64,000 bases of DNA, from contig JAVGWX010000019.1 of NCBI GenBank assembly GCA_036924085.1, positions 8,512,361-8,576,360 on the forward strand, given 5' to 3'. The notes beneath the pieces were generated by a model, which had not been told where the DNA came from, made no database searches, and worked only from the letters and a program-made list of their open reading frames with translations. This DNA is from Ariolimax columbianus (lineage: Eukaryota > Mollusca > Gastropoda > Stylommatophora > Arionidae). Positions 44,316 through 55,805 of the stretch are shown piece by piece. Both the position numbers and the translations under genes were made by a program. Positions within the stretch are counted from its first letter, which is position 1, and the number at the start of each line of letters is the position of its first letter.

Positions 44316-47192
44316 AGACACCGCACCGCCACTGAAACCATCCCAAGAGGAGCTAGGAAAAACTATAAGCCCTACTGGAATGATGAGTTACAGAAAGTGG
44401 AAGATGCAGTAACAAATGCTAGGAACGTGGCAGAACGTGAAAAATCCATGGAGGCGAACATCGCCCTCAAAGCCGCCACGGCGAAGTACAAACACACTCT
44501 CAAGCAAACAGCAAGAGAAAGTTGGAAAAACAAAACGGAAAGTTTAAACCTGGACAAAGAAGGGAACAAGCTATGGAAGCTAGTCAGAGCCATGAACGAC
44601 GAAACCCCGTCAAATAAACAAATTACTATCAAGCAGGGCGAGAACTTGATCACAGGTAAGAAAGCCGCAAACGCCTTTGTCGATCACTATGCCAGAGCAA
44701 ACCACATCGAGGTCCCTGCAGATAAGCATACAGACATTAGCGAAGAGCTAAAGCGACACGAAAACATAAATACGGCTCCTGAAGAGCACATGATGGCCAA
44801 ACTAACCATGCGTGAAATGGAAGAGGTTATGAGAACACTAAAGAAAAGGAAATCTCCCGGAAAAGACGGGATAACAAACGAAATGCTGATGGGGCTGGGC
44901 CAAACAGCGAAGAAAAAACTACTATCAGTCCTGAACCAAAGCTGGAAAAGGGGTATTGTACCCCAGGCATGGAAGGATGCAATACTGGTACCAGTACCAA
45001 AAACAGGAAAGGATAAAACAGATCCGAATGGATACAGGCCCATAAGCCTACTGAGCTGTGTCGGCAAGCTGATGGAACGGATGATAAACACCAGACTGAT
45101 GTGGCATCTGGAAGAAAAACGAATTCTAATTCCACAGCAAGCCGGCTTTAGACAGCACAGATCCACTGAGGACCAGGTCATCCTCATAGCCCAGGAGATA
45201 GAAGATGCCTACCAGGCACAGAAGCACACAGTAGCTGTCTGGGTGGATCTGGAAAAGGCATTTGACAAAGTCTGGAAGGACGGACTTAGAGTCAAGCTGA
45301 GAAGAAGTGATGTCTGTGGGAAGATGTACAAGTGGATCAATCACTACCTCAAACAAAGAACGGCCAGAGTCCAAGTACAAGGGCAGATGAGCAAAAAGGT
45401 GACACTCGAGCAGGGAGTACCCCAAGGGGGAGTACTGTCACCCACACTCTTTCTGGTATATATAAACGATATTACAGAGAATATACCAAGAAGAGTCCAT
45501 AGCTCAATGTTTGCAGACGATCTGGCTATGTGGACCTCTGAAAAGAATCTCACCATAGCAAGAAACCGGATGCAAACGGCCCTAACATCGCTGGAAGAGT
45601 GGGCGAACTCATGGCTGGTAAAAATAAACGAGGAGAAAACCACGTGCACAATATTCTCGCTCTCATTAAAACCCCAAAGTACCAAATTAAGCCTAAACGG
45701 CAAAATCCTGCAGCCAAACGACAACCCAACCTATCTGGGAGTCACATTTGATCGGCGCATGACATGGAAAAGTCAGATTGAGAGAAACCGAATGAAAGCC
45801 AGAGAAAGAATGGCGATCATGAGGAAACTTGCTGGCACAAGCTGGGGAGCAGACGAAAGCATACTAAAGAAACTGTACACTGGAAGAGTGAGACCAGTTC
45901 TCGAGTATGGCATTGCGGCATGGACAACAGCAGCGAAGGCGAACTTCGATAAAGTTAACAAACTTCAAAACCAAGCCATGAGAATCATAACAGGTGGCAT
46001 GAAGTCAACGCCAATTGTAGAACTTGAAAAGATTACAAGACTGCAATCCATGACCGATAGAAGAGACTGCAGAGCCCAGCTGCAGTCAGAGAAACTCCGA
46101 AGACTGACGGACCATCCAATGTACCAGAGACTAAACAATCTGGGAAATGGGAAACTGAAGCGGAGAAACTTTGCAGAAATAGCCAAAGCAAAGATGCACG
46201 AAGATCCCACAAACGCACTAACAACACCAAAACCCATCACTACTGTACGAAAACCTACTTGGAGGCAGGATATATTTCCAGAGGTGGTAGAAAATATACC
46301 AGGTATTGCAAACAAAAACTGCCAGAGTGAGAAAGAAAGGAGAGACACTACCCTAAGCTTCATAACGAAAAGCTACCCAAGCATGGACTGGACCCATGCA
46401 TACACCGACGGTTCTGTAACAAACACTACACAGAACGGAGGGGCAGGAGCATTCCTGAACCTACCAAATGGCACAAATATAGCACTGTCATTCGCTACTG
46501 GTAAGTACACAAGCAATTTCAGAGCAGAGGCAGAGGCACTGAGGGCGGCAGTGGAAGAAATGGCAACACACAGTGAAAATGAGAGCCATATAGTCTTGCT
46601 GACAGATGCTCTCGAAGTAGTCACAGCGCTAAAAAGCCAGAAGAACACTGAGCTTAATGACTTAAGAGCAGCACTCTGCAAACTGTGCCAGCAGTCCGCA
46701 CCAAAAAGGGTGGTGATACAGTGGGTTCCGTCACACTGCAACATCCAAGGAAACGAGGAGGCCGATAGACTGGCAAAAGAAGGTGCAAGACTACCACAAA
46801 CAGATACCAGTATGACGTACGAAGAGTCAAAACGGCTTATCAAAGCCAGATACATGTCCAAATGGGAAACCGAACATACTGGTTACACCAAAAACGATGC
46901 CTATTACCAGTTGAACCGAAGAGAGCAGGTCGTTGTCTTCAGACTTCGCACTGGCCACAACAGACTGAGGTACCACCTATTCAACAAACTGAAGATAGGG
47001 TGTACCGACGAATGCCCGTGCGGTACTGGTAAAATGACCACTGAACATCTGCTGCAGAACTGCCCGACATACGAGGATCAGAGAGAGCAGATGTGGCCAT
47101 TGCCAGTGGAACTGCAAGACAAGCTGTATGGTAGTGGCGAGAGTCTCAGGATGACCGCTGCTTTTTTCGAAAAAATAATGGTTACTGTCTGA
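44271..47192 (+). CDS. RT-RNase H polyprotein of the rDNA-LINE family, intact frame, 5'-truncated copy
   Basis: An uninterrupted 973-codon frame. About the first 19 codons come from host DNA; LINE sequence starts at about 44329, so the endonuclease is missing. RT motifs: RKSPGKDGITNEML (about residue 198), ILVPVPKTGKDKTDPNGYRP, AGFRQHRSTEDQ (about 292), VDLEKAFDKVWKDG, GVPQGGVLSPTLFLVYINDI, FADDLAMW (catalytic Asp pair intact, about 418), TYLGVTFDRRMTWK. RNase H: YTDGS (about 710), FRAEAEAL, LLTDALEVV and VPSHCNIQGNEEADRLA, so D-E-D-H-D are all present. C-terminus: CPCGTGKMTTEHLLQNC zinc-binding motif. It copies RNA into DNA at a nicked target. No 5' UTR or own promoter remains, so expression is doubtful. 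Confidence 0.93.
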   Translation: MIKVEFNHNFKMGMVRHRTATETIPRGARKNYKPYWNDELQKVEDAVTNARNVAEREKSMEANIALKAATAKYKHTLKQTARESWKNKTESLNLDKEGNKLWKLVRAMNDETPSNKQITIKQGENLITGKKAANAFVDHYARANHIEVPADKHTDISEELKRHENINTAPEEHMMAKLTMREMEEVMRTLKKRKSPGKDGITNEMLMGLGQTAKKKLLSVLNQSWKRGIVPQAWKDAILVPVPKTGKDKTDPNGYRPISLLSCVGKLMERMINTRLMWHLEEKRILIPQQAGFRQHRSTEDQVILIAQEIEDAYQAQKHTVAVWVDLEKAFDKVWKDGLRVKLRRSDVCGKMYKWINHYLKQRTARVQVQGQMSKKVTLEQGVPQGGVLSPTLFLVYINDITENIPRRVHSSMFADDLAMWTSEKNLTIARNRMQTALTSLEEWANSWLVKINEEKTTCTIFSLSLKPQSTKLSLNGKILQPNDNPTYLGVTFDRRMTWKSQIERNRMKARERMAIMRKLAGTSWGADESILKKLYTGRVRPVLEYGIAAWTTAAKANFDKVNKLQNQAMRIITGGMKSTPIVELEKITRLQSMTDRRDCRAQLQSEKLRRLTDHPMYQRLNNLGNGKLKRRNFAEIAKAKMHEDPTNALTTPKPITTVRKPTWRQDIFPEVVENIPGIANKNCQSEKERRDTTLSFITKSYPSMDWTHAYTDGSVTNTTQNGGAGAFLNLPNGTNIALSFATGKYTSNFRAEAEALRAAVEEMATHSENESHIVLLTDALEVVTALKSQKNTELNDLRAALCKLCQQSAPKRVVIQWVPSHCNIQGNEEADRLAKEGARLPQTDTSMTYEESKRLIKARYMSKWETEHTGYTKNDAYYQLNRREQVVVFRLRTGHNRLRYHLFNKLKIGCTDECPCGTGKMTTEHLLQNCPTYEDQREQMWPLPVELQDKLYGSGESLRMTAAFFEKIMVTV

Positions 47193-47217
47193 CTGTGTAC
47201 GCAGAAGAAGAAGAAGA
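44329..47217 (+). mobile_element. Recent 5'-truncated insertion of the rDNA-LINE
   Basis: AGACACCGCACCG at 44316-44328 is repeated exactly at 47218-47230 after ACGCAGAAGAAG... . The insertion interrupts a Penelope-like element on the minus strand. Perfect duplication plus intact frame point to a young event. Confidence 0.93.
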
Positions 47218-47230
47218 AGACACCGCACCG

Positions 47231-48312
47231 AGACGAGAACACAAACAAAACCTACGTTACGACCAATAGGTCTTCATCAGGGACAACAATACTGAACTAA
47301 CAAATCAACACATAAGAAAAAATGGTCAAAACATCTGTTTCTGATAGTGGACCGAGTCTGTTTAAGCGAGTGGTTGTGCCAGACGCTTGATTAAAACTGA
47401 ATCGGAACGATCAAACACAATGTGGGGGAATGTGCCAGATAAGCCAATGGTGGCCAAATAGTGGTCCAGATGGGAGAACAAAGAGAAGGCAATATAAGCC
47501 GGGAGGGAGTGAGATTGATATACGAGGGGGGGGGGGACAAAGAACTGATAGAAGAGTGGGGGGGGGGGGCAAAGGAAGACAAATAGATGGGGGCCAGTGT
47601 GAGGGTTTAAGAAAAAGTATGGAAGATATTAATGCCACGTGGTTGGAGACAGCCCATACTAGAGATAAGTTTATTCTCAAGGGCGAATCGATGACGATCG
47701 TCAGAGAAGTACGAAACTAGACCAGTGACACTAACGTCAGCCGTACCGTGGTGCTCAGGACCATTGAAGTGGCTGGCAATTGGGGAACCAGTGAGGTTGC
47801 GGATGTCGTTGAGGTGTTGGCGGAAACGCTCCCGCAGTCCCATACCAGTTTCCCCAATGTATGTCATACCATACAAGCGGCAGATAATAGAATAGATGGG
47901 GTTACGAGAATTGCATGAGAATTGATGAAGAATTCTGCTTTAGGAAAGGTGATGGAGCGAGAAAGGATGACATGCGGGCAGGTAACACAGCCACGTGTAT
48001 TTTTGCACGGCCTGCTGCCTGGGAGGCCGTGAGGGCTGGTGTGTAGGCGAATACTGACCAGCAAGTCCCTCAGGTTCCTGTCTCATTTGTAAGCGACAAG
48101 GGGAGGATCGGGAAAAACTTTACGAGTTTCCGGATCAGAGTCAAGAATAGGGAGATGGATATCCCGGACAGAGGCGCAGTGAGGGTGATAAGTGAGGACG
48201 AGTTTCACACGGTCAGAGGGAGGATGGTGAGTGGGAGTGAGGGAGTCCTGACGGGAGATAAGGAGAACCCGATGAAGGGCGGAGGAGAGTGTGGCTGAAA
48301 AGTCTTCAACAA
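47231..48312 (-). pseudogene. Penelope-like element: end of RT region and GIY-YIG endonuclease
   Basis: The minus strand reads VKLVLTYHPHCASVRDIHLP (about 48210), then LLVSIRLHTSP and CKNTRGCVTCPHV (Cys motif before the nuclease, about 48010-47960), then MYGMTYIGETGMGLRERFRQ, HLNDIRN, PIASHF and LENKLISSMGCLQPRGIN (47876-47610). YIGETG...LRERF...H is the GIY-YIG nuclease core found C-terminal to RT in Penelope-like elements. There are frame breaks between RT and nuclease. G-rich runs at 47526-47570 lie after the stop. Confidence 0.85.
47249..47288 (-). ncRNA. Hammerhead-ribozyme-like motif of the Penelope-like element (one core change)
   Basis: On the minus strand: GTCCCTGATGAAGACC, loop TATT, GGTCGTAACGTAGG. 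CTGATGA is the conserved hammerhead box; GACC/GGTC forms helix II; the second box is GTAA where GAAA is required. Penelope-like elements are known to carry hammerheads in their terminal repeats. The A-to-U change should disable cleavage. Confidence 0.6.
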
Positions 48313-50270
48313 AACTCTTTACATTCTCAACCAAAAATAATTCAGGACAAATACTACTAGAACAACTACAAATCTATAGACACAATGAGCAGGTATACCT
48401 GGGTATCACATATGATAAGACAATGACGCGGATGACTCGCATTGTAAAGACAAAGACCAGGGCAAGGAGAAAACTCGCATTATTACGAACAATAAATGGA
48501 TGAAATTAGGAAGCGAACAAATCAACGCTTAAGAAAGTTTAAACTGGTTTAATAAGATCAATAGTCAACTGGGTCAGTAGCATAGACAAAAGCAGTCAAA
48601 TAACACTTACGAAGATTAGATAAGGTACACAAATCAAGCGCTTCGGAGTCCCAGCAAGACCACTCCATCAAATGAAATGAAAAATAGCACATCTCTATGT
48701 TGTAGACAGGGCACCAAGACCAGGGTACAAGCAGAAAAGTACATGTACACAACAACACATCCAACGAAGACCAGCTTCTGAGATCTAGCCAGAGAAGATT
48801 GAAGAGAAGTGATTGTATACATTAGTCGAAAATAATGAATCATAATATATGCCGATGAATTACTAGATACCACTAAGGTAAATATCCAATACACATTTCA
48901 ACTCCATTGGAACAACACCAAAATCGTAACCAAAAAAATCCATGCATAATTACCACCTGTCCTACGGGAGACAAAAATTCTCATCAATTGATAACAGCAT
49001 CATGCGACATGATCAAAGAACTATTCCCGAGAGCAGCATGGGACAGGGTATTTACTGATGGATCAGGAATCAGAGCAGAGAAAAATAGAGGGGCATGTTA
49101 AAGATTGTTTACCCAGATAAACCAAAACAGCTAGTTAATCAACTGGAAAATGATGTTCAAACTATTCGGCTGAAGTACAGACACTAATCTTTGCTGCAGA
49201 AATACTATTAGAGGCGATACAAAAAACAAACAACGAATCACTTTTATCAGAGATCAGAGCAGACCTAGGAACACTCAAGAGATCCTCTACTGGCTACCCT
49301 CCCATTGCGGAATCACAGAAAACAAGAGAGCTGACGATCTAGCATTAAATGACAGCAAAAAGGCACAATTTAATCGTCGATTACCATACAGAGAGACCAA
49401 GAACATTATACGAAATCACTATATACACCCTTAGAGCGAAGACAGAAACATAATCAGTACACAAGACCCAATTCGTTAACTCAAAAGAAATAAACAAACT
49501 GGCTTATTTCTCCTGAGAACGACATTGCAGACTGCTAGAACATTTATATCGACCAAAGATCTCACACACCGATGAATGCCCATGTGGAACAGAAGGCCTG
49601 AACCATGAACACAATCTACAGGAATGACTAATCTATAGGGAAATGAGATACCAGACCTGGCCAAAGGGCGAGGAGCTAAGACAGAAGCTGTGGGACAGCC
49701 GGCCTGATGAAAACTACAGACTTCATCATGGCGACCGGCCTGATGAAAACTACAGACTTCATCATGGCGACCGGCCTGATGAAAACTACAGACTTCATCA
49801 TGGCGACCGGCCTGATGAAAACTACAGACTTCATCATGGCGACCGGCCTGATGAAAACTACAGACTTCATCATGGCGACCGGCCTGATGAAAACTATAGA
49901 CTTCATCATGGCGACCGGCCTGATGAAAACTACAGACTTCATCATGGAGACCGGCCTGATGAAAACTACAGACTTCATCATGGCGACCGGCCTGATGAAA
50001 ACTACAGACTTCATCATGGCGACCGGCCTGATGAAAACTACAGACTTCATCATGGCGACCGGCCTGATGAAAACTATAGACTTCATCATGGCGACCGGCC
50101 TGATGAAAACTACAGACTTCATCATGGCGACCGGCCTGATGAAAACTACAGACTTCATCATGGCGACCGGCCTGCAGATACAGCATGACCAAAAGACCAT
50201 GAACGCGAAGAGGAAGAATTGCTGCAGAAATAATAACCATTAACCATACAGCTTGTATTCCCTATATGTG
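48312..50270 (+). pseudogene. LINE D continued: RT thumb, RNase H and C-terminus
   Basis: The plus strand resumes with LFTFSTKNNSG and VYLGITYDKTMTR, the 'TYLGVTFDKR' motif, then TRARRKLALLRTING; RNase H RVFTDGSG (about 49050) and LPSHCGITENKRADDLAL (about 49290); C-terminal zinc-like DECPCGTEG...EHNLQE (about 49575-49620). The final coding block is expanded 13-fold. A GAA-rich tail lies at 50530-50605. Many stops. Confidence 0.75.
49697..50172 (+). repeat. 36-bp minisatellite, 13 copies, from the LINE D C-terminal coding block
   Basis: Unit CGGCCTGATGAAAACTACAG + ACTTCATCATGGCGAC, nearly identical throughout. One frame gives (DLMK)TTDFIMATG. The related LINE at 57200-57250 has this block once (PTYFIMATGLQIKY), so the single-copy ancestor is visible. 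Because 36 is divisible by 3, three frames on each side stay open for about 180 codons; these are not genes. Confidence 0.95.
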
Positions 50271-50654
50271 CAATGTCAGGTCTAGAAGGGGACGAGAGTG
50301 AAAAACTGCCAGATCTTAAACAGGTCAAAGGCGGTTAAAAAGCCACGACAGGAGAAATGCTAGTGGATACTATCACACTGTGGCATACCAGAACACGAGA
50401 AAGTGAAGATGTTAGGAAAGAAAAGATCAATACGAGAAAAGACGAAACAAATAATGAAGAACCCTCCTCGATAGCAACCTTTATTCAATATACTCACAGA
50501 ACTAGAATTTACGTGTAAACACAATAAAAAACATGGCAATCTAGAAGAAGAAGTAGAAGAAGTAGAAGAAGAAAAAGAAGAAGAAGAAGAAGAGGAAGAA
50601 GAATATGCACGTAATAATGTAATGTCTGAGAAATAGTTCATATATGTTGAGATG

Positions 50655-50815
50655 TCCTAATCGTTGATCGATGTAAGTTACATGTAAGTGGTATGGATCG
50701 TTGATCGATGTAAGTTACATGTAAGTGTGAGAGATCGTTGATATATATAATATACATGTAAGTGAGAGATCGTTGATCGATGTAAGTTAACTGTGAGTGT
50801 GATGGATCGTTGATT
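50655..50815. repeat. About 40-bp repeat, 4 imperfect copies
   Basis: 'GATCGTTGATCGATGTAAGTTACATGTAAGTGTGA' units just ahead of a LINE fragment. Confidence 0.75.
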
Positions 50816-50819
50816 ACTG

Positions 50820-51700
50820 GGAGACAGATTCGCCGAGTGGAGCAAGCATCTTGGACTCAACATAAATCTGGAAAAGACAAAGCTTCAACAGCAACACTCT
50901 CTCGCTCGAGAAGAAGATAGACAGTAGGCTACGTAGGGCAAGAATCGCTAAGGCTCGCCTGACGAAGAGAGTCTGGGAAAAAACTGCACTGTATCACTAC
51001 ACCAAGATCCGGGACTATCAGACCTGCGTTCTTGGAACTCTCATGTATGGAAGCTAGACTTGGATAACTTACACTAAACAGGAACGGCGGCTGAAATCAT
51101 TTTACATGAGGAGTCTTCGGCGTGTATTCGGGATTAGGTGGCAAAAGAGAGTGTTACACAATATAGTCTTACAAAGAGCATACACTCACATCATGTACTC
51201 GATGTTGAGCCACAAACTTCTACGGTGGTTTGGACATGTTTATCTCATGGACGATGATAGGCTGCCAAATGATATCCTTTATGGACAGCTAGCCATTGGA
51301 GTTAGAAGAATCGGCCGTCCCACACTGCAATTCAAGGACGTATGCAAGAGGGACATTAAGTCATGCGACATCTCATCCGAGGGCTGGGAAAAAATTGCTC
51401 AGGTACGAGCTATCTGGAGACAGTCAGTTGGAGGGAGCATAGTGGCTGCTGACGCTCGTAGAGATCTCATGGCTGCAGAGAAAAGAGAAAGACTGAAGAG
51501 TTCAAGGAACAGCCAGGCAAGCAAGCCTCCTCAATGTGGTTGTAATATCTGTGGCAGGTACTATCACTCGAGAATTTTCCTTTACAGCAATAGCAGACAG
51601 TATAAAATTCAGGAGACAGAGCTGGAAAAAACTTACAGGGCGCCAAGCGCATGGTCTATAGAAACTGAGACGCCTATGGTGACAGTGGTATAGGAAAAAT
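50820..51700 (+). pseudogene. RTE-like LINE, RT C-terminal third
   Basis: Broken frame to 51100, then open 51106-51693. It contains YQTCVLGTLMYGS, QERRLKSFYMRSLRRVFGIR, KLLRWFGHVYLMDDDRLPND, GRPTLQFKDVCKRDIKSCDI and CNICGRYYHSRIFLYSNSRQ, the hallmark end (GH...DDRLP, GRP...RFKDVCKRD, C-x2-CGR...SRIGL.SH.R) of one common LINE polyprotein. The 195-codon frame is well preserved although the front is lost, so the copy is moderately young. Confidence 0.85.
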
Positions 51701-52180
51701 GGGCAAAAACGCCCAAAGCCAATCTTTATCTTAGTCTAATGCAATGTACCATACATAGTCAGATAATGACTTCTGAAAGACAGACATATAGTCAGCCAGT
51801 TAGACATACAATGAGGCAAACGTGTTAACTTCTTGGGAAACTCACATACCATCCCATAAACAGCAACGTTCACATGCTTCAGGTAACAATTGAAAACACT
51901 TGTGAGGATGTTCTTGGAAACATACGTTAACATCAATAGGAATGGCTTACAAAAAACACATGTGACCTAAAAACATTGTGAAACAAATAATAAGCACATG
52001 TGAAGGACAAGAAGACCAGACAAGATGTCCCACATACTTTTCTGAGCTCGACAAGAACGATAAATGCAGTTCTAAGCAGGAAAAGAAAAATAACATATAT
52101 AAAATGACCGAGAAGACTGAATAGGCTGGAAGACAAGGTGACCTAAGGATACTGTTATCTAGAATAATATCAAGGAAAAA
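51700..52180. other. Unassigned intronic interval
   Basis: AT-rich sequence, no firm repeat match. Confidence 0.35.
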
Positions 52181-52184
52181 TCAT

Positions 52185-52335
52185 GTTAACATCACATTAG
52201 TGAAAGACAGACAAGGACAAATTAGGACAACATAAAATTAGTGAAAGACAAACAAGGACAAATCAGGAGAACATCACATTAGTGAAAGACAAACATGGAC
52301 AAATCAGGACAACATGACATTAGTGAAAGACAAAC
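52185..52335 (+). repeat. About 42-bp repeat from the LINE 'VKDKHG' linker motif
   Basis: 'ACATTAGTGAAAGACAAACA' + '(A/T)GGACAAATCAGGACAACATC' occurs four times, the last copy running into the single-copy LINE frame at 52314. Confidence 0.85.
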
Positions 52336-53740
52336 ATGGACGAAACATCGGAAGCAAAGAAAAACAGCGAGACAACTACTTCAAAGATACACTCAACATA
52401 GATCCACCAATATCTCCGCCCGACATTGAAGCAGCAAAGAAACCACTGTGTGGAAATGTAAATCCGCCAATAAAACAGGAGATAATACAGACTTCCAAGT
52501 TAATACAAAATGTTAACGTTTCCGGGCTAGATGGAATCCCCACAAAAGCCATGAAAGAGAGCATTTCAACCACCGCAGAATTGCTACACCAACTCTTTAA
52601 TATAATATGGGATGAAGAGGTCACCCCTAGAAACTAGAAATCTGGCTTCATTCAGTAATTGGCGAGGAAGAACACTCCTGGAAGGGATTGGAAAAGTCAT
52701 GACCAGGATAATGCTTTAATGTAAAAGAGGCGTTAGATCAGTAACTGAGAGAAACGGATGCAGGATTCCGAGAAGGAAAATCTTGCATGGATCAAATAGC
52801 AACACTCAGGATTATCATAAAGCAATATGTAAAAGGCATGCCGAACAGCAGTTCGGTAATTATTGACGCATTGTGAAATATCAAAATAAATGCATAAGAA
52901 ATATACACAATTTATTTATAATAGTCCACATAGAATAATCCGTAAAGGCAAATTGCGAAGCCAATTTACATTTCAAACTGGAGTCAGCCAGGGATGTCAT
53001 CTATCTCCAACAATACTTCTCATGGTCATGGACTTGGTAAATGAGACAAACACCAAGGGGTAAAACAACATGAATATTTAATAAACAGCTGGAAGACTTC
53101 AAATTTGCGGATGGAATAAGTATCGATAGACCAATAATAAGGCTAACACAGAGCCTGTATGAGAATTAGACAGCAATTGTTTCAATCAAATGACTAACAG
53201 ATACAGTTTCAGTAATGCATGTGATAGGATAAGGTTGCTTGATTTCACCGAGTCTCTATAACGTATATTATGAGATGATTATGGACAAACATGTTGGAAG
53301 TTGTAATAGCGCTGTCAAGGTCAATGTCGTGAAAGCGTTTCCCATCAAATTTACCGAAAAGTAAGCCATAGTGGAAGAGTTGTAAATGCTGCTTGAAATA
53401 ATGAACAGCAAAACCAAACAGTTTAGCATGAAAGTAAACACATTGTAGACACAAAGAGGGTAAAATATAATCGCCACAGGCAAATGAACATAGCCAGCAA
53501 TGAAGATAACATTGAACAAATACAGTAGTTTTTATATCTAGGGCAAACCATCGCCGAAGATGCCAGCAGCGAGACGGAAATTGAAAAAAATGGGTCTAGA
53601 AAAGTAAATAGAAGAAAAAAACATAATTTACTAATCTCAAAGAATATCGGGATAGAACTAAGGAAAAGTATAATCAGTTCTCACATTTAGTCAATTGCGC
53701 TGTATTGGCCTGATACATGCACATAAGCTAAAAAATAAAA
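52185..53740 (+). pseudogene. RTE-like LINE, linker and RT (broken)
   Basis: The plus strand reads VKDKHGRNIGSKEKQRDNYF (the 'KDK.G....E..Q..RW.EHF' linker), SGLDGIPTKAMKES (52525), then AGFREGKSCMDQIATLRIII (52760), GVSQGCHLSPTILLMVMDL (52985), LEDFKFADGISID (RT box as FADG, 53090), and after more breaks SKNIGIELRKSI (about 53640) of the thumb. The start of the linker is repeated about 4 times (52185-52335). Confidence 0.8.
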
Positions 53741-53744
53741 GACT

Positions 53745-53960
53745 CATTGTAACCGTTCCAAAATAGACAGATATACAGACATAAATGCACGCATACAAAC
53801 AACAATAACTAGGTACATGCAAACATACTAACCGTCGATTCACAGCCAGTCACTTATGTAAACATACTCAAAGTCTGACTGACAGACACATGGATAAATA
53901 TATCGGTGTACCAACAGTTACTCTAACAGACATACAAACTGAACATTATAATAATGTTCT
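53745..53960. repeat. ACATACA-rich low-complexity interval
   Basis: Repeated 'CAGACATA/ACATACTA' words without a clear period. Confidence 0.4.
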
Positions 53961-53964
53961 ACTA

Positions 53965-55110
53965 GGCATCTAGAGTTCGTTGCGCCGATCTATCTCTACC
54001 ATGTCCAACTGCTGATGCTTGTAGCCAAACCTCGTTCAGAGCCGAAATGGAGAATGCTTTCCGTCGGAGCCATGTAGAACGGAGACGGCCCCACAACGCC
54101 TCCAGCCGGCCGGTGGGAGATCGTTGTTAGCTTAGCTGACTTAAACACTATCTGGTTAGCCCGAACTTCTCGGTCCGGTCGAACCACGCGACCAAACCAG
54201 AGACAGGCGGCGGCAGACCAGAGTATCCGAGATGGAAGAAAGACTCGTCTTTACAGACACCCTGATATTATGGTCGAGATCGAACCACCAGATACCGAGA
54301 ATGCTTCGCTGGTTGCCTCTATGAAAGGACTCGAGTCTTGATATGTCCTGTTTAAGTAAGGTCCGAGTCTCTGAACCATGCAGGAGGACTGGAATCACAC
54401 ACGTCTGATAAATACAAATTTTGGATTCCAGAGAGAGTTTGCCGTTATTCCATACCCGGCGAAGGTCGTTCATAGCGGAAGCAGCAAGCCCGATCCGCCT
54501 TAACATGTCAGGCTCTTTGCGTCCATCAGATGAGAAAGAAAAAGAAGGTATGTGAATTCATTGGTGCACTTCACCGTGTGACCATGGACAACTTTGCTGT
54601 GAGGACCAGTGTCCGAGACAAGATTCTGAATTTTCGTCTTGTCCCAAGAGATTCATAGGCCCAGGTTTGATATTTCGTGGTCAAGTTTCTCGAGAGACTG
54701 TTACAGAGCCGTATTGTCTGGGCCGACTAGGACTATGTCATCAGCATAGGCGAGGTCTGTGATGCGTGTTTGATCCAAGTCGATGCCCAAACGGTGGGAG
54801 TCAAGGCGGTGTAGAATCCAGTTGATGACTCGGCAGAAAAGGTCAAGGGCAAGGACGCAACCCTTCCTGACCCCGTGGATGTTGGGAACCTGTCGGAAAG
54901 AGTGCCACCCAGGTGTCTGTGTGTAGCTCTCTTGTCAAGTTCAGCTGTGGGGCTGGAGTGCCGATGGCTTGCTTGGCTTTCAAAAGAGCAGACCATGTCG
55001 ACCGAGTCATATGCAGCCTTTAGAAATACATACGCAGCGCAGAACAGGCGGTTGAATGTGTGTTGCATCTCAGATAGGAGCTGGAGAGCGAGAAGGGCAT
55101 CCACAATTAT
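53965..55110 (-). pseudogene. LINE J, RT palm to C-terminus (antisense)
   Basis: Minus strand: LKAAYDSVD (palm motif A, about 55020), FPTSTGSGRVASLPLTF (a decayed TGVRQGC.L.P..F, about 54880), an 'ITDLAYADDIVLVGPDN'-like stretch across a frameshift (about 54770-54720), then MLRRIGLAASAMNDLRRVWN, ICIYQTCVIPVLLHGSETRT and LLKQDISRLESFHRGNQRSI (54506-54300). It is a non-RNase-H LINE distinct from the one at 50.8 kb. Confidence 0.8.
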
Positions 55111-55210
55111 CTATTTGGAGTTAAGCCAGACGGATGTGGATAACGTTAAACCAGACGGATGTGGATAACGTTATACAAAGATACAAACAGTGCCATTCTT
55201 TGTACATCAG

Positions 55211-55211
55211 G

Positions 55212-55275
<64 letters not shown>
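55211..55275. repeat. (AT)n microsatellite
   Basis: Pure TA dinucleotides. Confidence 0.97.
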
Positions 55276-55281
<6 letters not shown>

Positions 55282-55438
55282 CACAAACATACATATGTGT
55301 ATACCGGCAGACGGGCGAGCAGACTTACAGATAGACGGACGGATATCCATGAACAGATAGATATATGGATGAATCGATGGATTGAAACGTTATGCAAAGA
55401 TACAAACATTGTCAGTACTTGTAAATTCAAGTAAATGG

Positions 55439-55439
<1 letters not shown>

Positions 55440-55500
<61 letters not shown>
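55440..55500. repeat. (AT)n microsatellite
   Basis: Pure TA dinucleotides, flanked by a partial duplication of the sequence around the preceding AT run ('AAAGATACAAACA'). Confidence 0.97.
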
Positions 55501-55501
<1 letters not shown>

Positions 55502-55544
55502 CATACATGGATGAATGGATGGATAGCAGGGTGAATGACTAGGT

Positions 55545-55805
<261 letters not shown>

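Noticed and set aside
47249..47288. An active hammerhead ribozyme
   Set aside because: The second conserved box reads GTAA instead of GAAA, so self-cleavage is not expected from this copy.
47520..47575. G-quadruplex regulatory element from the G-runs
   Set aside because: The runs lie downstream of a dead Penelope-like frame and look like simple low-complexity; no further support.
49643..50243. Overlapping 174-254 codon open frames on both strands
   Set aside because: They are a 36-bp tandem repeat whose length is a multiple of three; each frame is a repeated 12-residue word, and the unit derives from a LINE.
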